A stretch of DNA of 64,000 nt from Streptomyces sulphureus DSM 40104. GTDB lineage: Bacteria > Actinomycetota > Actinomycetes > Streptomycetales > Streptomycetaceae. The translations under genes and the position numbers were made by a program. The stretch is taken from assembly GCF_000381025.1 (NCBI RefSeq), contig NZ_KB905822.1:124001-188000 (forward strand), in the 5' to 3' direction. The notes beneath the pieces are model-generated. The model was not told the DNA's origin. It did no database searches and saw only the letters and a program-made list of their open reading frames with translations. Shown here piece by piece: positions 51,873 to 60,849 of this stretch (its first letter is position 1; each line of letters begins with the position of its first letter).

Positions 51873-52574
51873 TCATACGAAGCGGGCGCCCGCCAGTTGC
51901 AGTTCGACACCGCAAGCGGCGTCGACCTTGACGAGGCGTACGTCGAGGCTGACCTCGGAGGAAGGCGCAAGGCCGAGGACGATCCTGGTGACGCCGTCCG
52001 GATTCAGGTCGACGGTGTTGGTGCGCTGCTTCAGACCCGGGCCGCTGAATTCCAGTTCGCCGACGTCGACGCAGGAGGCGATGTCGGTCCTGGTGTCCGT
52101 GGCGTACACCTGAACTTCCAGGTGGTCTTTGGTCGGCCGGCTCCCGACCTTCAAGGGGGCCGGTGCGTTCGGAGCGAGTACGGCGGTCCGCGCACCGTCC
52201 AGCGTGGTGTGCGCGAAGACGTCGACCTGCTGCGACGACTCCGCCAGGTGGGCCGTGAACGCGGCGAGGACGGCGGCGGGCAGGGCGATGCCGAGGGTGA
52301 GCAACTGCTGTCTGCGCGGGAGTTGGTCCTGCCGCCACGCCGCCCCCGCGAGGGCGAGGACACCGGCCGACAGGGCGCCGGAGACGACGCCGAAGCCCTC
52401 ACGTCCCACCATCACGCCGATGATCACGGTGGCGAGGACGAAGACGCCGGGCCAGAACCAGCGCAGGAGCCCGCTGCCTCCGGGCTCGTCCGCCGAGGTG
52501 TCGTCCCCCGCGGGCCCGTCCCGCCGTCCGTCCGCGGACCGCAGGGGTCCTCCGGTCCGCCAGGTGCTGGGCAT
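51873..52574 (-). CDS. Membrane protein with exported Cys-containing domain, module copy 2 (hypothetical)
   Basis: The 233-residue protein has a cytosolic N-terminus of about 30 residues, three or so hydrophobic segments (FWPGVFVLATVIIGVMVG, GVVSGALSAGVLALAGAAW, LLTLGIALPAAVLAAFTAHL) and an exported beta-rich domain of about 110 residues. Two Cys are shared with its paralogue (SCVDVGELEFSG and AACGVELQLAGARF) and may form a disulfide. I know no family name. The ATG at 52574 has GGGGAGG nearby. It precedes a binding-protein-like lipoprotein gene. The shared motif lies at 52710-52736. Confidence 0.75.
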   Translation of the reverse strand: MPSTWRTGGPLRSADGRRDGPAGDDTSADEPGGSGLLRWFWPGVFVLATVIIGVMVGREGFGVVSGALSAGVLALAGAAWRQDQLPRRQQLLTLGIALPAAVLAAFTAHLAESSQQVDVFAHTTLDGARTAVLAPNAPAPLKVGSRPTKDHLEVQVYATDTRTDIASCVDVGELEFSGPGLKQRTNTVDLNPDGVTRIVLGLAPSSEVSLDVRLVKVDAACGVELQLAGARFV

Positions 52575-52709
52575 CCAGGCACCTCCCCGTGTGTACGGCA
52601 TGCTGCTGCGCTGCCGCACCGCGGTGGCGGCCCGGCAACTCGGCGCCGGAGACGGGGATTTGCCCCGTGCGCCCGGCCGTGGCCATCGCCGGCGCCCGGC
52701 GCCGGCGGT

Positions 52710-52736
52710 TACCCACCGTGGGCACGATAGTACCCG
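52710..52736 (-). promoter_or_regulatory. 27-bp motif with two TACCC half-sites, upstream of module copy 2
   Basis: TTACCC and GTACCC (plus strand) start 21 bp apart, at 52710 and 52731, with CCGTGG and GATA between. The copy at 54747-54773 matches at 21 of 27 positions with identical spacing. It is 136 bp upstream of the module start. Either a regulator binding site with half-sites two helical turns apart or a GGGTA-type promoter pair (minus strand). Confidence 0.65.
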
Positions 52737-52952
52737 CGGGCGGTGTGGGGGAGGAGTGATTCAGCGAGCCCGGGGGAATGGCCGGCTACTCGGTGGGACG
52801 GCAACGCCCTCTCGTCACCGCCGTGTTGACGAATGGCGACGGACCGAGTGGGCATGGACGTGGGCGACCCCCTTGGATCGGGATCGGGATTGACGGTCGG
52901 GCGGTTGCCACGCTCCGTGAGACGTGCGTCGCCGCAGCGCACGGGCCGAGGG

Positions 52953-53912
52953 CTAGCTCGTCCGCCCCCCGCACGAGTCGGCCTCGCGCTTGGGGAACTC
53001 CGCCCGGTCCGGCTTGTACTCGAACGCCGCGCCGCTGCGGCCGAGCTTGTCGAAGGCGGTCTTGAACATCGCGTCCCAGCCGGCGCCCGAGTAGAGCAGC
53101 TTCCTCAGGGCCTTGTTGATCTTCCGGCAGTCCGCCTCGTGGCCCTTGGGCAGGGCGATGCCGTAGAGCTGCTTGGGGCCGCGGAGTTCTATCCCCTCGA
53201 CGACCTTGACCTGCTCGTCGGGCGCCGCCGTGCGCCGGGCGTGCTCCTCGAACCCCGCAAGGATGATCTTGTCTGTCACCACCGCGTCGTACTTCTCCTC
53301 GTGGAGATGCCGGACGCAGGTCTTGTAGTCCTGCTCCGTGTCTATGCTCGCCGCGCCCACGCGGTCTCTGATCTCCTTCTTGGCCCGCGGGGAGGTGACG
53401 CTCTCCGGGTCGGCGACCGAGCCCTCCGCGGTGCAGATGTTCTTCGACGCCAGGTCCCGTTGGTGCTCGACCGAGGTGTCGCCGTCGCGTACGAGCACGC
53501 CCTGCGGTGTCTGGAGGTAGGGCGCCGTGAAGTCGACGTGCTTCTCGCGCTCGGGGTTGATCGAGTACGTCGCCACCACGAGCTTCACGACCTCGTCCTC
53601 GAGGAGCGACTCGCGCTCCGCCGAGGAGATGTCGAACGCGCGCGTGCGGAAGTGGAGTCGGGATTCGAGGTCGGCGAGGAGGCTCTGCTCGAACCCCTTG
53701 AAGCGGTAGCCGTCGTTGGGCTTCTGGCTGAAGCCGGGCTGGCCCTTCTTGACGCCGACGCCGATGATCTTCCCGTCGAAGAGCGTGGGCGCCGAGGACG
53801 AGTCGGGACGCGGGCTCTCCTTGCTGTCGTCGGGGCTGCTCGTGCACCCCGCGAGAACCGCCGAAGCGAGGACGAGAGCGGCGGCGGCCGCGCCGTACCG
53901 TGAGCGGATCAT
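52953..53912 (-). CDS. Solute-binding-protein-like lipoprotein, module copy 1
   Basis: The 319-residue protein is a paralogue of the lipoprotein at 50878-51834. The lipobox is VLAGC (Cys 23). The family-3 binding domain has IGVGVKKGQPGFSQKPNDGYRFKGFE, VVATYSINPEREKHVDFTAPYLQTPQGVLVRD and an ICTAEGSVADPE hinge. It sits 37 bp after the start partner gene, with GGGGAGAAC before the ATG. No ABC permease is near. The tandem copies suggest two related ligands or two specialised sensors. Confidence 0.86.
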   Translation of the reverse strand: MIRSRYGAAAAALVLASAVLAGCTSSPDDSKESPRPDSSSAPTLFDGKIIGVGVKKGQPGFSQKPNDGYRFKGFEQSLLADLESRLHFRTRAFDISSAERESLLEDEVVKLVVATYSINPEREKHVDFTAPYLQTPQGVLVRDGDTSVEHQRDLASKNICTAEGSVADPESVTSPRAKKEIRDRVGAASIDTEQDYKTCVRHLHEEKYDAVVTDKIILAGFEEHARRTAAPDEQVKVVEGIELRGPKQLYGIALPKGHEADCRKINKALRKLLYSGAGWDAMFKTAFDKLGRSGAAFEYKPDRAEFPKREADSCGGRTS

Positions 53913-53949
53913 TGTGTTCTCCCCGGTGTTCGGTTGTGGGCCAGGGCGT

Positions 53950-54588
53950 TCACTGGAACTGAGCCCCCTTCACCTCCAGTGAGACCCTGCAAGCACTGTC
54001 GATTCCGTCAAGTTGGGCCTCCAGGCGCACGTGCGAGGAGGTGGCGAGGTCGAGCGTGACGGTCGTGGGTCCCGGCCCCGCCAACGCCGCGGTCGTCTCT
54101 TCCGCGGCGAGGTCGCTCCCGGTGAACCTCAGGGTTCCGACCGCGACGCACGAGGCGGAGCTGGTGTCGACGTCCTGCGCGTCGAGCACGAGGCGGAGTT
54201 GGCCGCCGGACGCGTCGGCGTCGACCCGTACCCGTATCGGTTCGTACCGCTCGGCGACGACGCGGTGTTCGCCGTTGAGCGTCGTCTCCGCGAAGACCTG
54301 CTCCGGGCTGTGCTGCCGGTAGACGAGGACGGCGAGGCCGACGGCGACCGCCAGCGCGACGGCGCCGAGGAGCGCGAGCACCTGCCGGCGCTCCGGCGCC
54401 CGCTGCGCCTGGTAGACGGCGCCTGCCGCGGAGAGCGCGGCTCCGATGAACGCCTCGCTGCTGGTCCCGCCGAGGACGATCAGGCCGGCGGTCGCCACCA
54501 GCAGCACCGCGAGGAGCGCGAACCGCCACCAGCCGGCGTCCTGTTCGCCATCGGAGGCGGGCGCCGGCGAGGTGGAGGGCGTGGTCAT
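53950..54588 (-). CDS. Membrane protein with exported Cys-containing domain, module copy 1 (hypothetical)
   Basis: The 212-residue protein repeats the layout of the protein at 51873-52574. It has a short cytosolic N-terminus, hydrophobic segments RFALLAVLLVATAGLIVLGG, FIGAALSAAGAVYQ and LLGAVALAVAVGLAVLVY, and an exported domain with shared cysteines (SCVAVGTLRFTG, SACRVSLEVKGAQF). The two proteins align end to end by eye, so the whole two-gene unit has been duplicated. It begins at the ATG at 54588. No family is recognised. Confidence 0.76.
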   Translation of the reverse strand: MTTPSTSPAPASDGEQDAGWWRFALLAVLLVATAGLIVLGGTSSEAFIGAALSAAGAVYQAQRAPERRQVLALLGAVALAVAVGLAVLVYRQHSPEQVFAETTLNGEHRVVAERYEPIRVRVDADASGGQLRLVLDAQDVDTSSASCVAVGTLRFTGSDLAAEETTAALAGPGPTTVTLDLATSSHVRLEAQLDGIDSACRVSLEVKGAQFQ

Positions 54589-54746
54589 GGCGCCCGCCGG
54601 TCGGCGTGCGCGCCAAAGGTGCCCGCCATAGTTACCTCCCCGTGCTGATGCCTCGGGCCGGCAGGGGCTGTGCGGTTCCCCTGGGGCGGGAGGCGAGACG
54701 GCGGCGTCGCGGGGCCGGAGCCCGAGCAGGACGCCGCAGGGCCCAA

Positions 54747-54773
54747 TTACCCAGCGTGGTACGGATATTACCC
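54747..54773 (-). promoter_or_regulatory. 27-bp motif with two TACCC half-sites, upstream of module copy 1
   Basis: TTACCC and TTACCC (plus strand) start at 54747 and 54768, again 21 bp apart, with GCGTGG and GGATA in between. It lies 158 bp upstream of the copy 1 start. It matches the copy at 52710-52736. Confidence 0.65.
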
Positions 54774-54864
54774 GTGCTGGCTGCTGTGCGGATGTGTCAC
54801 GCGGGGGCTCTTCGCACCGGTCCGCCGGTCGGCGGGAACTCTTGCCTGGTAGGGCAGTCGGCGC

Positions 54865-56277
54865 TCACTCTCCGACGAACTTCTGCCAGCCGGTGCCGCC
54901 CTGGGTGCGCGTGCAGAGGTCGGAGACGGCGACGCTCCGGGCTCCCGGCTCGTTGCTGCGGACGTACATGCCCTCGTAGACGGGCATCTCCTTCCACCGG
55001 CACGTCGCGCGCGACCAGCGGTCGGCCCACTTCGCGAAGCGCTCGTCGCCCGTGATGCGGCCGAGTTCGCGCAGGTTGCGGATGTGGATGGCGTGGTAGA
55101 CGTTGGTCTGCCTGCCGTCGATCTTCTTCACGAAGTTGGTGGGGTAGGCGAGCTTGTCGAGGACGTCGCGGCCCACCTCCACCCGCGGACGGCCCTTGTC
55201 GACCTTGCCGACGGTCACCCACCGCGCCCTCGGCGGCTGCGAGACCAGCGGGTCGTACTCCCCGACCTGCACCTGGACGCGGGCCGGCCCCGAGACGTCG
55301 AGGCGGAGCACGTTCGGCTCGGGGAGGGAGGCCCTGGAGAGGACGAGGTTCACCTGGCGCGGGCCCACCCGGTGGTTGGTCCACAGCTCCGTGCCCTTGC
55401 CCCGCACGAGGCCCTGGCTGCCCTCGCCCGGGACGGACACGCGCGCGTCGCGCAGGTCGGCGCCGACGGTGCGCACGTAGGTGTAACCCGTCAGCCCGTA
55501 GCGGGAGTTGGCGACCTCCGGTGCGTCGTACAGCGGCAGCATCCTGGCCATCGTCCGCGCCGAGGCGCGGACCAGCCGCTTCGCACGGCGGTCTCCCGAC
55601 GCCTCCCCGTACTTCCACGCCGAGACGAGCGCGCTCTGCCAGCCGTTGAGCACATAGCCGTTGGGGCGCTGGGGGAGCTCCGCGATCGAGGTGCCGTGCC
55701 GGTCGCGGTAGCGGACGCCGCCCTTGTCGGCCGGCACGGTCAACGCATGGAAGGCGCGCCGTGCGGCGGTGCGGAGGGACCGGTCGTGCAGGAGGTCCGC
55801 GGCGTTCCTGAGTCGGTGGGCGTAGTAGGACTGGGTGAGCGCGGAGTAGCGGCGCTCGGTGTGGCGGGTCCCCGGCTTCGGCGCGTACCAGGCGACGAGC
55901 GCGCCGTGGAACGGTTTCAGGCGCCGGACGGTGGCGTGCGCGACGGTGCGGACCGCGGCCTTCAGCTTCGGCGACGGGTGCTTCGCGTACTGCTCCAGGT
56001 AGTCGTGGAGCACGTAGGTGGGGTAGATGGGGTGTTCGTATACCGTGCCGTCGTGGTTGTTGCGGCCCGGGTAGCCGTCGGCGGTCCAGGCCATGTCGTA
56101 GAAGCCCTTCGCCATGGGCGCGAGCTTCTCGGAGAAGGCCGGCATCCCCGCCGCCCGCTCGCGGGACCGGGGCGGGTCGCCGCCGGGGGACTCGTCGTGG
56201 GCGTCCGGCTGCCGGGCGCAGGCGGTGAGCGTGAGCGCGGCAGCCAGCGTCACGGCAAGGGCCCTTGCGTACGTCAC
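54865..56277 (-). CDS. Lipoprotein of the D-glucuronyl C5-epimerase-like family
   Basis: The 470-residue protein has a lipoprotein-like signal ending LTLTAC (Cys 19) and a long helical body that fits a C5-epimerase-type alpha/alpha barrel: HPIYPTYVLHDYLEQYAKH, KPFHGALVAWYAPKPGT, PQRPNGYVLNGWQSALVSAWKYGE, with a later TRTQGGTGWQKFVGE end. The family epimerises glucuronate in polymers, but bacterial members mostly lack assigned function. It would act on a cell-surface glycan. The GTG at 56277 has GGGAG close by. It sits upstream of the duplicated module on the same strand. Confidence 0.7.
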   Translation of the reverse strand: MTYARALAVTLAAALTLTACARQPDAHDESPGGDPPRSRERAAGMPAFSEKLAPMAKGFYDMAWTADGYPGRNNHDGTVYEHPIYPTYVLHDYLEQYAKHPSPKLKAAVRTVAHATVRRLKPFHGALVAWYAPKPGTRHTERRYSALTQSYYAHRLRNAADLLHDRSLRTAARRAFHALTVPADKGGVRYRDRHGTSIAELPQRPNGYVLNGWQSALVSAWKYGEASGDRRAKRLVRASARTMARMLPLYDAPEVANSRYGLTGYTYVRTVGADLRDARVSVPGEGSQGLVRGKGTELWTNHRVGPRQVNLVLSRASLPEPNVLRLDVSGPARVQVQVGEYDPLVSQPPRARWVTVGKVDKGRPRVEVGRDVLDKLAYPTNFVKKIDGRQTNVYHAIHIRNLRELGRITGDERFAKWADRWSRATCRWKEMPVYEGMYVRSNEPGARSVAVSDLCTRTQGGTGWQKFVGE

Positions 56278-56440
56278 GTCTCCCAGCTCCCCAGGCCGAT
56301 TCCGGGATCGGGCGGCCGCTCGGCGGCCGGGCAGCATCTTTCTCGGAACCGGAGCCGAGCGCGCGCAGACACGCGACGCGGCGCCGTACGTCACGCGCCC
56401 GCCGGGCGAGGACCCGTGGCCGCGGGGCGGCGCTCGGCCG

Positions 56441-57235
56441 TCAAACCTCCGTGGCCGGCGGTGCGTTGAGCTGGTCGCGTACCTCGTCGACGGTGACGGT
56501 CTCCCGCTTGCCCGGCGTCTTCTTCGGGACCGGACGGTCGAACGCGTCGAACCGGAGATCCTCCTGGTCCGAGGCGCCGGGCGCGCTCCCGCCCGCCTCG
56601 CGGAGCAGCCGGACGGGGTAGGGGGTGCCCTCGGCGGAGACGAGCATGGTGACCTTGGCCCCGCCCTTGCTGCGCGCAACCGTGACGGTGTCCTTGCCGT
56701 CGTGGTCGGCGCCCCTGCCGCGCTTCCAGCCGGCCGCGTCGCGGCCCGACTCGTTGGTGCCCGCGGTGGCGCGGAGCGCGTCGAGGTCGCAGGCGGTGCT
56801 GAGGCCGCCGAGCATGGCGTCGCTCGCGCCGCCCTTGATGTAGCGGTCCTTGAACGCCTCGGCCGCCTCGGCGCCCTTCTCGCCGCCGATCTGCTGCTTC
56901 CAGAACTTCGCGTCCGGCTTGAGCCACACGGTGCCGCCCCGCTTGACGACGTCCACCGCGCCCTGTGCCGCCAGTCTGACGTGGCCCGCGCAGTTCCCCG
57001 TGCCGTCCAGGGCGAGGTCGGCCTTGACCTCGCTGGCGTCGAGGCGCATGTGGAGGGAGTCGACGTCGCCGAGCTCCTTCAGGGCCCTGCCGGCGACCTC
57101 GCGCCCGGAGAGGCCGTCGAGTTCGCCGCGGCTGTCGGCGCCCGGGGCCGCGGTCGCGGTCGTCGGGAGGAGGAGGCCGCCGGCGACCGCGGCGGTGCAG
57201 ATGTACGCGAGCGGCTTTCCGTAGTGCTTCTGCAT
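56441..57235 (-). CDS. Secreted LppX/LprAFG-like protein (hypothetical)
   Basis: The 264-residue product has a signal peptide (PLAYICTAAVAGGLLLPTTATAAP) without lipobox. The mature part has a pattern (SLHMRLDASEVKADLALDGTGNCAGHVRL, VKRGGTVWLKPDAKFWKQQ, VTMLVSAEGTPYPVRLLREAG) resembling the LppX/LprAFG-like beta-sheet proteins that carry lipids in actinobacteria. A Cys pair may form a disulfide. The ATG has AGGGA five nt upstream. Its closest neighbour is the C5-epimerase-like lipoprotein, 163 bp downstream. Confidence 0.7.
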   Translation of the reverse strand: MQKHYGKPLAYICTAAVAGGLLLPTTATAAPGADSRGELDGLSGREVAGRALKELGDVDSLHMRLDASEVKADLALDGTGNCAGHVRLAAQGAVDVVKRGGTVWLKPDAKFWKQQIGGEKGAEAAEAFKDRYIKGGASDAMLGGLSTACDLDALRATAGTNESGRDAAGWKRGRGADHDGKDTVTVARSKGGAKVTMLVSAEGTPYPVRLLREAGGSAPGASDQEDLRFDAFDRPVPKKTPGKRETVTVDEVRDQLNAPPATEV

Positions 57236-57651
57236 GGGCGTCCCTGTGGTCTGGAGGCCGCGGGTGCCTCGGTTCCGGCAGCGGTGCGGCGCCGTGGCGT
57301 GTGGGTGGGTTGCCGCGGATCACGGGGGAGGTGCACCGGTTCGCGGTCCGGTGTCTCCCGTGCTGCGCTGACCTGCGGAAACGGAGTGGAGAGAGCTGTC
57401 TGGTGCGGCGTTCCAAAGGGCCGGATCACGAGCGTGACCTGCACCGTTTCCGCGCTGATGTGCTCTTTGCCGAGGAATGTCCCAACAAACCGTACGTGGG
57501 CATACCAGCCCCCGCACGCCGGCCAGTGAGGAAGACCACTTATCGCTGGCTTACAGACATGACATTCAAGGAACCGGGCAGGGCTCGTATTTGGCCATGC
57601 GCCCAGGTGTATGGCAAGGAACATTTCGGTAATTGGAAGGCAGTACCCAAG
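57236..57651. other. 416-bp leader of the betaine operon
   Basis: No gene is seen. The stretch 57530-57660 is A/T-richer than its surroundings and includes TTGGCCAT and ATGGCAAG in inverted orientation (about 57591-57618), a possible operator. The reading frame of the aldehyde dehydrogenase stays open through this region, so a longer N-terminus (ATG at 57559) cannot be excluded. Confidence 0.4.
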
Positions 57652-59154
57652 GTGTCCGTAAGAGAGACGATTTCCGTTGGTGGTCGGTGGCGAGCCGCCG
57701 CGGCAGGGGGGACGCGGGCGATTCTGGACCCCGCAGACGCCTGGACCCTCGCCGTCGTCGCCGAGGGCGATGCGGAGGACACCGACGCCGCGGTGGCCGC
57801 TGCACGCCAGGCGTTCGACGAGGGGCCGTGGCCCCGCACCGCGACCGCCGAACGCGCCGCCGTGCTCCGCCGGATCGCTGATCTCCTCCAGCGCGACAGG
57901 GAGGAGATCGCGGAGTTGGAGTCCTGCGACACCGGCAAGACGCTGGAGGAGGGCCGGGTCGACGTCGACGACGTCACCAGCGCCTTCCGCTACTTCGCCG
58001 ACCTGGTGATGAACGAGTCGGGCGGCCGGGTCGTCGACGCGGGCGACCCGGACGTGCACAGCATCGTGGTGCACGAGCCGGTCGGCGTCTGCGCGATGAT
58101 CACGCCGTGGAACTACCCGCTGCTCCAGGCGAGTTGGAAGGTCGCGCCGGCGCTCGCCGCCGGCGACACCTTCGTCATCAAGCCCAGTGAGCTCACCCCG
58201 ATGAGCACGGTGCACCTGGTGAAGCTCGCCCACGAGGCGGGGGTCCCGGCCGGCGTCGCCAACATCGTCACCGGCGCAGGCGCGACGGTGGGCGCCCGTC
58301 TGAGCGAGCACCCGGACGTCGACCTGGTCTCCTTCACGGGCGGGCTCGTCAGCGGCACCAAGGTGGCGCAGGCGGCGGCCGCTTCGGTGAAGAAGGTCGC
58401 GCTGGAGCTGGGCGGCAAGAACCCGAACGTCGTCTTCGCCGACGCGTGCGCGACGGAGGAGGGCTTCGACACCGCCGTCGACCAGGCGCTCAACGCGGCC
58501 TTCATCCACAGCGGGCAGGTCTGCTCGGCCGGCGCGCGGCTGATCGTCGAGGAGCCGGTACGGGAGCGGTTCGTCGCCGAACTCGCGCGTCGCGCAGGGC
58601 AGATCCGGCTCGGCCGGGGCACGGAGGACGGCGTCGAGTGCGGGCCGCTCGTCTCGCAGCAGCAGTTGGAGAAGACCGAGGCGTACGTGGCGAGCGCGCG
58701 CGCCGAGGGCGCCGTGGTCCGCGCCGGCGGTGCGCGGCCCGAGCCGTCGGAAGTGCGGCCGGAGAGCGGGTACTTCTACTCGCCGACGGTCCTCGACGGC
58801 TGTCACCGCGAAATGAAGGTCGTTCGCGAGGAAACCTTTGGCCCAATCGTGACGGTCGAAGGCTTCACCACCGAGGACGAAGCTGTAAGCCTGGCCAACG
58901 ACACCGAGTACGGCCTCGCCGGCGCGGTCTTCTCCGGCGACACCGCGAGGGCGCGCCGCGTCGCGGCACGGCTGCGCCACGGCACGATCTGGATCAACGA
59001 CTTCCACCCGTACCTGCCGCAGGCGGAGTGGGGCGGATTCGGCAAGTCCGGAGTCGGCCGCGAGCTCGGCCCGTCCGGTCTCGACGAGTACCGCGAGACC
59101 AAGCACGTCTACGAGAACCTGCGCCCGTCCCCCGTGCGTTGGTTCGCCGGCTGA
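57652..59154 (+). CDS. Betaine aldehyde dehydrogenase
   Basis: The 500-residue protein has the aldehyde dehydrogenase layout: VGVCAMITPWNYPLLQASWK, ELGGKNPNVVF with the catalytic Glu, and FIHSGQVCSAGARL with the catalytic Cys. The end FGKSGVGRELG is typical for BetB-type enzymes. It oxidises betaine aldehyde to glycine betaine. The GTG at 57652 is preferred for its GGAAGG, 11 nt away, and for the position of the domain start. The choline dehydrogenase follows after 138 bp, then the betaine importer. Confidence 0.88.
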   Translation: MSVRETISVGGRWRAAAAGGTRAILDPADAWTLAVVAEGDAEDTDAAVAAARQAFDEGPWPRTATAERAAVLRRIADLLQRDREEIAELESCDTGKTLEEGRVDVDDVTSAFRYFADLVMNESGGRVVDAGDPDVHSIVVHEPVGVCAMITPWNYPLLQASWKVAPALAAGDTFVIKPSELTPMSTVHLVKLAHEAGVPAGVANIVTGAGATVGARLSEHPDVDLVSFTGGLVSGTKVAQAAAASVKKVALELGGKNPNVVFADACATEEGFDTAVDQALNAAFIHSGQVCSAGARLIVEEPVRERFVAELARRAGQIRLGRGTEDGVECGPLVSQQQLEKTEAYVASARAEGAVVRAGGARPEPSEVRPESGYFYSPTVLDGCHREMKVVREETFGPIVTVEGFTTEDEAVSLANDTEYGLAGAVFSGDTARARRVAARLRHGTIWINDFHPYLPQAEWGGFGKSGVGRELGPSGLDEYRETKHVYENLRPSPVRWFAG

Positions 59155-59292
59155 ACTTCGAGGCCGGCGGCTCGTCGACGTGACCGGCATTCAGCGGTAC
59201 CCGGCAGCACCAGCAGTACTCAGCAGTACCCCACGTCTCGCGCACACCCCGAGAGAAAGACCGCGCGAGCATCCCTCAAGGAGCAACACCCC

Positions 59293-60849
59293 ATGTCCAC
59301 CTATGACTACGTGATCGTCGGTGGCGGTACGGCGGGCTCGGTGATCGCCTCACGGCTCACCGAGGACCCGGACGTCACCGTCGCATTGATCGAGGGCGGA
59401 CCCGACGACCGCGACCGGCCCGAGGTGCTGACCCTGCGCCGCTGGCTCGGTCTGCTCGGCGGCGAGCTCGACTACGACTACCCGACCACCGAACAGCCGC
59501 GCGGCAACAGCCACATCAGGCACAGCCGCGCCAAGGTGCTCGGCGGCTGCTCCTCCCACAACACGCTGATCGCCTTCAAGCCGCTCCCCGCCGACTGGGA
59601 CGAGTGGGAGGCGAACGGCGCTGCCGGCTGGAACGCCGCCGCGATGGACCCGTACTTCGGGAAGCTCCGCAACAACGTCGTCCCGGTGGGCGACGCGGAC
59701 CGGAACGCCATCGCGAAGGACTGGATCGCCGCCTCCAAGGAGGCGCTCGGCGTCCCGGAGATCGACGGCTTCAACAAGGAGCCGTTCACCGAGGGCGTCG
59801 GCTTCTTCGACCTCTCCTACCACCCGGAGACCAACAAGCGCTCCAGCGCCTCCGTCGCCTACCTCCACCCGCACATGGACGCGGGCGACCGCCCCAACCT
59901 CCATCTCTTCCTGGAGACCTGGGCGTTCCGGCTGGAGCTCGAAGGGAAGCGGGCGACGGGCGTGCACGTCCGGTCGAAGGACGGCACCGAGCAGCTCCTC
60001 ACCGCCGCCCGCGAGGTGCTCGTCTGCGCCGGCGCCGTCGACACCCCGCGGCTGCTGATGCACTCGGGGATCGGCCCGGCGAAGGACCTGACGGCGCTGG
60101 GGATTCCGGTGGTGCAGGACCTTCCGGGCGTCGGTGAGAACCTCATCGACCACCCCGAGTCGGTGATCGTCTGGGAGACCGAGGGCCCCCTCCCCGGCAA
60201 CTCGGCGATGGACTCGGACGCCGGGCTCTTCGTCCGCCGGGACCCCGAATCCCCCGGTCCCGACCTGATGTTCCACTTCTACCAGATCCCGTTCACGGAC
60301 AACCCGGAGCGGCTCGGTTACCAACGTCCCGAGCACGGCGTCTCGATGACACCCAACATCCCCAAGTCCCGTGCGCGCGGCCGGCTCTACCTCACCTCGG
60401 CGGACCCCGAGGTGAAGCCCGCTCTCGACTTCAGGTACTTCGCGTACGACGAGAACGGCGACGACTACGACGGCCGCACCCTCGTCGACGGCATCAGGAT
60501 CGCCCGCAGGGTCGCCGCCTCCGAGCCCTTCGCCAAGTGGCTGAAGCGCGAGGTGGCACCCGGCCCCGAGGTCACCACCGACGAGGAGCTCAGCGAGTAC
60601 GCGCGGAAGGTCGCGCACACCGTCTACCACCCCGCCGGCACCTGCCGTATGGGCGCGGTCGACGACGAACTCGCCGTCGTCGACCCCGAGTTGCGCGTCC
60701 GGGGGCTGGAGGGAATCCGCATAGCGGACGCCTCCGTCTTCCCGACGATGCCCACCGTCAACCCGATGATCGGGGTCCTGATGGTCGGGGAGAAGGCGGT
60801 CGATCTCATCCGTCCCCACTCAGCCCCGATACCGGGAGGTGTTGCCTGA
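59293..60849 (+). CDS. GMC oxidoreductase, choline dehydrogenase-like
   Basis: The 518-residue flavoprotein has the FAD motif YDYVIVGGGTAGSVIASRL, the GMC block HSRAKVLGGCSSHNTLIA, and the active-site region HTVYHPAGTCRMGAVDDE followed by NPMIGVLMVG. It is likely to oxidise choline to betaine aldehyde, fitting the neighbour. The ATG has AAGGAGC upstream. The ABC ATPase gene begins inside its stop codon (TGATG at 60847-60851), so the two are coupled. Confidence 0.85.
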   Translation: MSTYDYVIVGGGTAGSVIASRLTEDPDVTVALIEGGPDDRDRPEVLTLRRWLGLLGGELDYDYPTTEQPRGNSHIRHSRAKVLGGCSSHNTLIAFKPLPADWDEWEANGAAGWNAAAMDPYFGKLRNNVVPVGDADRNAIAKDWIAASKEALGVPEIDGFNKEPFTEGVGFFDLSYHPETNKRSSASVAYLHPHMDAGDRPNLHLFLETWAFRLELEGKRATGVHVRSKDGTEQLLTAAREVLVCAGAVDTPRLLMHSGIGPAKDLTALGIPVVQDLPGVGENLIDHPESVIVWETEGPLPGNSAMDSDAGLFVRRDPESPGPDLMFHFYQIPFTDNPERLGYQRPEHGVSMTPNIPKSRARGRLYLTSADPEVKPALDFRYFAYDENGDDYDGRTLVDGIRIARRVAASEPFAKWLKREVAPGPEVTTDEELSEYARKVAHTVYHPAGTCRMGAVDDELAVVDPELRVRGLEGIRIADASVFPTMPTVNPMIGVLMVGEKAVDLIRPHSAPIPGGVA

